From Uranotaenia lowii (Eukaryota > Arthropoda > Insecta > Diptera > Culicidae), in contig NC_073693.1 of assembly GCF_029784155.1 (NCBI RefSeq), positions 108,624,683 to 108,688,682 on the forward strand: a DNA stretch of 64,000 nucleotides. The letters run 5' to 3'. This document shows, one piece after another, positions 57,673-64,000 of this stretch; position 1 is the first letter of the stretch; every line of letters starts with the position of its first letter. The notes beneath the pieces are model-generated. The model saw only the letters and a program-made list of their open reading frames with translations. It had not been told where the DNA came from and made no database searches. Position numbers and translations under genes: made by a program.

Positions 57673-58536
57673 GGGGAGAGTGGGGTATCGTGGGCCATGG
57701 GGAAACGTGGGCCACTTTTAATATCTCAGATGTGTGTTGAGATAAAAATCTCAAACCAACTGTCATCGTCGTCGCTTTGCGTGAGCATATATTCCTATAT
57801 GTTGTTGACTGAAATACGCATCATATGCTTCTTTTATTTATCAAGCTCCAAAAAGTTAGAAAAATTTACTTATCATCGATGGGGAACCTAAAGTGCATAA
57901 CAAAAACATGCTCATACGCTTATGATCTTAGTTTTGTCATGATCTTTCAAGTGGAAAAGGAATTTTTGATGAAACATCAATAAGTTATACAAACGCAACC
58001 AATTTGCAAATCATAGCTTGTGGGGAATCTTTGGCCACACATCCTGAATTATTTATATTTTTATGTTTTTATACACATTTAGAACCTCAAATACGTTTAA
58101 CCTATCTGCAAAGTTTTCTTATGCCAAATGAAGAGTTATGAAAAGTATTTTAGCCATCCTATATAAGAAATTTTGTCAAAACGTTCGCGAGCTCGGTTTT
58201 GGAATGTATGTGATCATACACAGCTCTCTTTTTTATTTCATCATCTGAAATTGATTTTAAATAACGAAATGAATTAGGAAATCACAGCTTTGGGTCAACT
58301 CATAAACTTTGTATGTTAGTTGGTCAATTTGGATTTGGTGGCCCACGATTTCCCACCATTTTTAAAAATCCAAAAAATATTACTTTTTTTCTAACAGTCA
58401 GAATTTGAGGAAAATAAAAATTAAAAAAATTAAAAAAATGTAGAAAACCATACCATTTTTTTTTTCATTTTATTTTTTATAATAAAGAAGTTGTGGAACG
58501 ACGAAAAAAAGTGGCCCATGATTCCCCACTCTCCCA
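57673..58536. mobile_element. Uninterrupted TIR element (family A), 864 bp
   Basis: Ends read GGGGAGAGTGGGGTATCGTG and, from the other side, TGGGAGAGTGGGGAATCATG; TA lies on both sides (57671-57672 and 58537-58538). It is the inverted sister of 32869-37861 without its Helitron-like insert and so supplies the empty site (ATATTCCTATATGTTGT region near 57790). It has no transposase, so it would depend on a partner element in trans. Confidence 0.85.
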
Positions 58537-58538
58537 TA

Positions 58539-60946
58539 CATTTTTCACATTACGAATCAACAGTATGCCAGCCTTTTCGAATAACCTGATATGTATATTG
58601 ACAAAAATGCAAAGAATTCAATATGATTTTTTTTTTAAATACACGCACATAGTTTGAACTGCTTTTTAAGTTTCTTTCATCAACTATAATCTACTAGTTT
58701 TACATAAAACTAATAGATTTTCTTCATAATGCTAAATCACCAAAACTAGAAATCATTGGCAGAATCGAGCTCTAATCTTAAACTCAGGACGCCTTAAAAT
58801 CGTCATATCAAAAAACAAAGAATGCAAATTTTCACAACCAATCAGGATACGGAGAAAAATATTTTATTTAAGGCTAAATGTTCAAGATAAAATATTAATT
58901 CAGATAGATCGATACATTTACTGAAATAGATCAATGTTATCTCTATTCAAACGTGATCCAACTTTTACAATTCCAAAACCGACCTACTGCCTAAATATGA
59001 TTAGCTAGATTCGGAAGCATATGCAAATCCAATTGCGAAACAGCAGCAGCGGCAACATGCCTGCAGAGTTGTAATTTATTCGATTCGTCTGGTAGTTCAT
59101 TAATCCTGCCAGCCAGTCAGCCAACAGCTTTCTGCCAGAGCATATCGGAGCTAATGAACCCAACCCAACCCAACGGAGCCCATGTAGAGTTTATCCCGGT
59201 AGTCGGTAATACTAATGTATGAAAACTCTGGTATCAGTTTTCAAAAGATATTAGTTGATAACTTGAAAATTGTTGGCTAGAATCAAAATGCTTGGCAAAA
59301 TATGCGATTTAAACTATTGATTTGATTTTAACATAGGAACTTTTGAAACCTTAGGCTAGGCAACCCGAAAAGCGCTGACCTCGCATGAATCCTACACCAT
59401 TTAATCTACAAATAGGAATTCACAACCCCTAACTTCCGCCTCTCTAATGGGACTTAGTCAGTTTGCAGCAGCAGAAATATGTGAAATGTTTGGAGCATCC
59501 TTTTCAAAACAGCAATTCTCACTTGTCATAAGCAATAGGGACTAGATAGGAATTGGAATGTGGGATCGGAAAACCAGTCGGGGGAATATCGGTAAACACC
59601 AGACAACTACAGATAGTTTACACAAACAGACATGGAAATAACAAAATGTGGGAAAAAAATCACACATACACCCACCAATACACACAGACACACACCCATC
59701 CAAACATAGTCAGACAATTCCAAACATATTTTAGAGAAACATCCGCATTGGGGCCACAGCATATATCCGGCTGCGTATGTTTGAACAAACCGAAAACCGG
59801 ATCCGATGCACTTACTACCAGGCTAGACATAACCTAGAACAGAACCGAAGGCCGAATTTTGCGAGGGAATTCCGGTAATAGAAATGAGCTAAAGGAAGGG
59901 GTTCAGCAAAACAGGAAGAACGAGAAGTCGACCCCAGGCAGGCAGGCAGAGACTGACTTTTCCACTTTATCAAAATCTATGTAGATTTGTGTCATTATAA
60001 TTTGAAACGAAAACAGGAACGGAACATCCACAGGGCTTAGGCCGAATGCTCCCGGTGCGGTGGCATCAATATTCTCTTCCGGGGGTTTCTGGATAGGGAT
60101 CTATGAGTAAGGGGAGTGGGAGTTCCTTCCTCGGTCGATTCTCACAGATACATGCCGAATGACTTCCGGGCACAAGCAGTTCTAGGAAAAGTTGTCATCT
60201 CCACTTAAATTCCAATCAGTGGTAGTAGTTTCCATTGGAAGATGGAAACAGGAAGAAGAGAAAACAGTTCGATACCGGGAAGGTTGATCTTTATGTGTAT
60301 GCCCGTTGTATACATATTATATTAGCAGTTCAAATCTGATGTGCGGTGTTGGATTTTCCGGTTCCGCAAGGCTTGAGAGAGAGAGTTAGTGTTTATCATA
60401 GTTGTCAGGAAGGACTTTGGGAGTACACCGAAAAGTCAGAGGTTTGAATTATAATTTTGGGACTTCGTTTTAGTCATATTTCACCAAATTTAAACCATTG
60501 TACTTTAACCATACTTTAACGCTTCCGATTTACCTTGAACCACGCATTGTCGAATTACTGATAATTCTGTTAAAATCATGGGATGAAGTTTTTACCTAAG
60601 CTTGGGTGAGAAATTACAGAGCTAATGTTAATTTTATGAAAATCATTTTTTAGAACGTCAGTCGCATAGATTTTTTTTTAATTCTAGTGAAATACTTGTT
60701 TGTCAATAACAAGAATCTTTATGAAAAAATCTTAAACAAATCTAGCTGTCGATTTGTTTAATATTTTTCAACGTTTTGATGCTACTTGAAATCATTTTCT
60801 AGAAAATAAATTAAGGTATTCCTCCTTGAAAATTGCGCCTTTTAAAACGAAACGTAGAGAAAACACCAAATTAAAATTTAGTAACATTAAATGGCTTGGA
60901 ACAAGCTTTAAAAGTAGATTTCGTTGATGTGCAATTCGTTTATAGA
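58539..60946. other. Single-copy, partly GC-balanced DNA
   Basis: 58990-60460 is GC-balanced and repeat-free apart from a CA-rich run near 59660-59700. No exon was recognised on either strand. If the exon at 52274 is real, this lies within its first intron and may hold enhancers. The remainder is AT-rich. Confidence 0.35.
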
Positions 60947-60963
60947 CAGGGCTGGATTAAGTC
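60947..60963 (+). mobile_element. hAT-like terminus CAGGGCTGGATTAAGTC
   Basis: This is the sister of the terminus at 31488-31504. It is followed by CCGGGACAATTTTTCCGGG and is cut 60 bp further on by the Helitron-like element at 61023. The opposite end was not found. Confidence 0.4.
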
Positions 60964-61022
60964 ATCGACCCGGGACAATTTTTCCGGGAGGGCCAAACTT
61001 TTTCTCTCTATTTTATAAATGA

Positions 61023-62302
61023 CTAGCTGATCCCATACGAACTCCGTTTCGCATTCAACTTGGAATATGTCATGAACAGTTTGTGTGAGGGTCAATTGCT
61101 AAGCATTTTACAGCTGCACTTCTGAATTCATTGTTGAGTAATAATTGCAAAAATATTGGACGATCATTTTTTCTGTCGTCTGCTACTAAATTTGAAATCA
61201 AGATTTAATGAACCGTGCCAAAAAAAAACTCCATGTATGAATTTCGATTCGATCGTTGAATAACATCGCAATTATTGCCAAAAAGTTAAAACCCTTTCTG
61301 TGGCCTCTTATACAATCTCAATACTCCCGTTTGCAAATTTTCATACCAATCCAATGCATAACAATTCCAATATTGCTAAAAACAGTAAAAAATTAACTTA
61401 TATGGACGACCCCTTTCGTCGACCCCTGGCAAAACATTTGACATCTGAAATCGATTGCCCATCCCTGAAAACTACCGTGTGCAAATTTTCATCCCAATCC
61501 GATGTATAATAACGACAATATCGCAAAAATATTGAAAAATTGATATGGACGACCCCCTTTTGCCGGCCCCTTACACTGAATTTAATACCTGAAATCCATT
61601 GCTTATCTCTCAAAACTATCGTTTACCAATTTTCGTATGAATCCGATGTATAATAACGACAATATCGCATCAACAGTGAATAGTTAATATGGACGACCCC
61701 TTTGGCCGACCCCTGATTTTAGTTTGGATAAGTGAAATCAGTTGTTGGACCCTAATAACTCCTTTGTGAAAATTTTCATCCCAATCCGATGTATAAAAAC
61801 GTCAATATCACTAAGATACTGAAAATTTAATATGGACGACCCCTTTTGCCGGCCCCTTGCACTAAATTGGATACCTCAAATCGATTGCACGTCACTCAAA
61901 ACTATCGTGTACCAATTTTCATCTTAATACGATGTATAATAACGTCAATATCGCATAAACAGCGAACAGTTAATATGGACGACCCCTTTGGCCCCTTACA
62001 CAAAATTTAACACCTGAAATCGATTGCGTGTCTTTCAAAACACTCATGGGCAAATTTTCAATACAATCCGACGAAAAGTAACGTCAATATCGCGAAAACA
62101 ATATTTGTGTTCTATGGACAACCCCCTTCAGAAGGGGTCATCCGAAAATCTGAAAACATTTTTCATCCTTCCTGGTCCTAATGAGCATCCATGCCAAATT
62201 TCAGCTCTCTAGGCCTTAAGACGGCTGAGTCTATAGAGGACAAACAAACAAACAAACAAACAAACAAACAAACATACAGAAATTGCTTTTTATATATATA
62301 GA
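61023..62302 (-). mobile_element. Helitron-like element with 143-bp tandem repeats, copy 2
   Basis: Ends and internal plan are the same as the 25749-27061 copy: CTAGCTGATCCCATACGAAC at the left and TTTTTATATATATAGA at the right, with flanking A (61022) and T (62303) and no duplication. Six repeat blocks begin at 61401, 61544, 61688, 61831, 61974 and 62113. The (CAAA)n run is shorter than in the other copy. It is non-coding. Confidence 0.72.
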
Positions 62303-62303
62303 T

Positions 62304-64000
62304 ATATGAAAGTGATTTTAGCAAACTGTTGGATCAAAACGCTATTCACAAATAACAACGGTTTACAGTTTTGGCTGCATCTGCAAAACTACTGGACCAG
62401 TTTTTAACACAAATACCATTTTGGAATCTTCTTAATAGCTATTTTACGTTATTATGTTTGGGGCATCGTAAAATTTCAGATAAATTCGAAACGGTCCGAT
62501 AATGATGTTGGTCTTTAAAAACTCGATGTTCTGTAAAAAATTACTTCAAAAGCTCTCTACAGTTTGAATTGCATTTTTTGACACGTGGTAAGTTCAAAAT
62601 AAGCTGTAAGATGGTCTTCTGCACTATTTAAACTTATTTCACATTTCCACTATTCAAAGGAAGCCCTGAAGTTATAATTTGCCAAAAAAGTCACTTTTGT
62701 ATCTAATAACATAAATTCTTCTAATGCATCGAAACTAAGACCCATTGAAAAATTCTGCGTTCTTGAAGCAAGCACTCGAATAGCTGCTCAAAGAAGTTAA
62801 TTTGAGGAAGAAACGAAGAAAAAGTTGGTTTCTGTATAAAAGAAGCTGTTTTCAGGAGTTGCGCAATTTTTCGTGTGTAAAATTGGGCCTTATGTACGAT
62901 TTAACGAATATGGTATCGAACTTAAATCAAATAAAAATACAAAAAGGTCATTAAAGGTTTATAGTTTATCGTCTGGAAAGAATTGTTTGGAAAAAAATCG
63001 ATCAACTAGGTAATTTTTACAGCGTTTAAGATATAAAGATGTAAAAACGACATTAATCGAAACAAAAAAAATGCTGTCATAAGTTTCTCGGTCAACAAAA
63101 GAAAACGACTCGATACTGATCGGAAGAAACCTCATAACACGACTAGCTCTTGTTTCTGAAGCTTTTTTGAGTTACTTGCATTGAAGCCTTTTTTTACGAA
63201 AAATTAGGTGGTACTAATCTTGCATTCAGTATTGTTCGCGAAAACTAACATTTCTCCCATCAAGTTAGATTGGCTCATACAAACCGAAAACTACAGTTAA
63301 CTGGAAGTGAAAGTGGAAACAATCAGCGGTTGTTGTTACAGGGTGGCAGCTTTAGTGGTTTTTCTTGGCGGAAATCCAACTGACAGCTTACAGGAAAAGC
63401 TCTTCCCATCCTTCTGCTTTCACTTTCCCTTTGCTTTCACTCATTCATCAGTTCACGTTCTCTCTCTCTCATTGCCTGGTAGGACTGACATATGCATTTC
63501 AATCTCGGCAGAACCGAAACTGATGAACCACCACCCAAAATGGCGAAACAATGGAAACTGTGGGGAAAATTAGGTGGTCCGGAAAAATTGGCGAGGAATG
63601 AGTTGAAATTGAAATCAAAACTTGCTGCAAAGAAATTACCGCATGCAAATCGGTTGAAATTTGTTTTTGTTTCCTAAAATAGGAAACCCATTCGGTTTTC
63701 CAACGACGGACGAAATGAAACCACCGACTTTCGGAACACGAACTTGCACTTACTGACTACTGGCAGCCAGTCGATTTGTTTTTTTTTTTTTTTTGTGTTG
63801 GGGTGCTCAGCACACACTAGGCTATCTGCACCATTTTATTTTCAATAATAATTTGATAACAAAATATAAATTTCTAGAAGATTAACATATAAAATTGCTT
63901 AGAGACTACTCATCCTAACCTATTAATTGGTACAAATTTATACAAGATTATAGAGTTCTGTTTCTTTCATGAATTTGATTATATTTTTATGGTTTCCCTC
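62304..64000. other. AT-rich DNA, then a GC-balanced single-copy stretch
   Basis: 62304-63290 shows nothing recognisable. 63300-63830 is GC-balanced, with pyrimidine tracts (CTCTCTCTCTC near 63462) and a T-run at 63779-63794; a short open frame there is not recognised. It may be intronic regulatory sequence. Confidence 0.35.

Noticed and set aside
59660..59700. CA-rich run as a Z-DNA or regulatory element
   Set aside because: Short and interrupted; ordinary microsatellite-like sequence.

Overview
The window looks like repeat-dense, AT-rich nuclear DNA from an insect, most likely a mosquito (Culicidae). The grounds are a broken mariner-type transposase with DD37E spacing, a family best known from mosquitoes, together with CR1/L2-type and Q-like non-LTR retrotransposons, tRNA-related SINE-like units, miniature TA-flanked inverted-repeat elements and Helitron-like elements. 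No bacterial or organellar feature is present. The species call is an inference; only the repeat content is seen directly.

Layout. 284-3148: a 5'-truncated non-LTR element with a 40-A tail, abutting a foldback element (3149-3793). 6650-11179: a TA-type inverted-repeat element split by a Helitron-like element (7047-10692), which itself holds a broken Q-like reverse transcriptase and a large palindrome. 12480-14290: a small TA-type MITE and an intact foldback element with an 8-bp target duplication. 16683-21783: one SINE-like unit split by a 4.4-kb insert (broken reverse transcriptase plus a GC-rich LTR-retrotransposon-like segment), with a 13-bp direct repeat at the junctions. 23362-27893: two inverted arrays of a 12-bp satellite enclosing a truncated RNase H-bearing LINE and a 1.3-kb Helitron-like element with about six 143-bp tandem units. 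32869-37861: a second split TA-type element, carrying a 4.1-kb Helitron-like insert. 43451-44302: another TA-type element. 45521-46050 and 50163-51960: 9-bp and 7-bp satellite arrays, with the mariner relic between them. 56413-62302: a full SINE-like unit, the uninterrupted sister of the 32869 element, and a fourth Helitron-like copy.

Host gene content is thin. The best candidate is an exon at 52274-52753 on the + strand: a pyrimidine-rich acceptor, a long 5' UTR, an ATG in good context at 52669, a 28-codon signal-peptide-like segment and a GTAAGT donor. The sequence downstream would then be a first intron of more than 11 kb, with no further exon I can identify. Moderate-GC, apparently single-copy stretches (about 29.7-30.6, 39.4-40.3, 44.5-45.4, 59.0-60.5 and 63.3-63.8 kb) may be regulatory or untranslated parts of the same locus.

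The clearest structural result is a matched filled and empty site inside the window. The 4.1-kb Helitron-like element sits exactly between A and T, with no target duplication, in a sequence that occurs uninterrupted in the related element at 57673-58536. The four Helitron-like copies share 5'-TCTATA and CTAG-3' ends (read in Helitron orientation) and none encodes a visible Rep/helicase.
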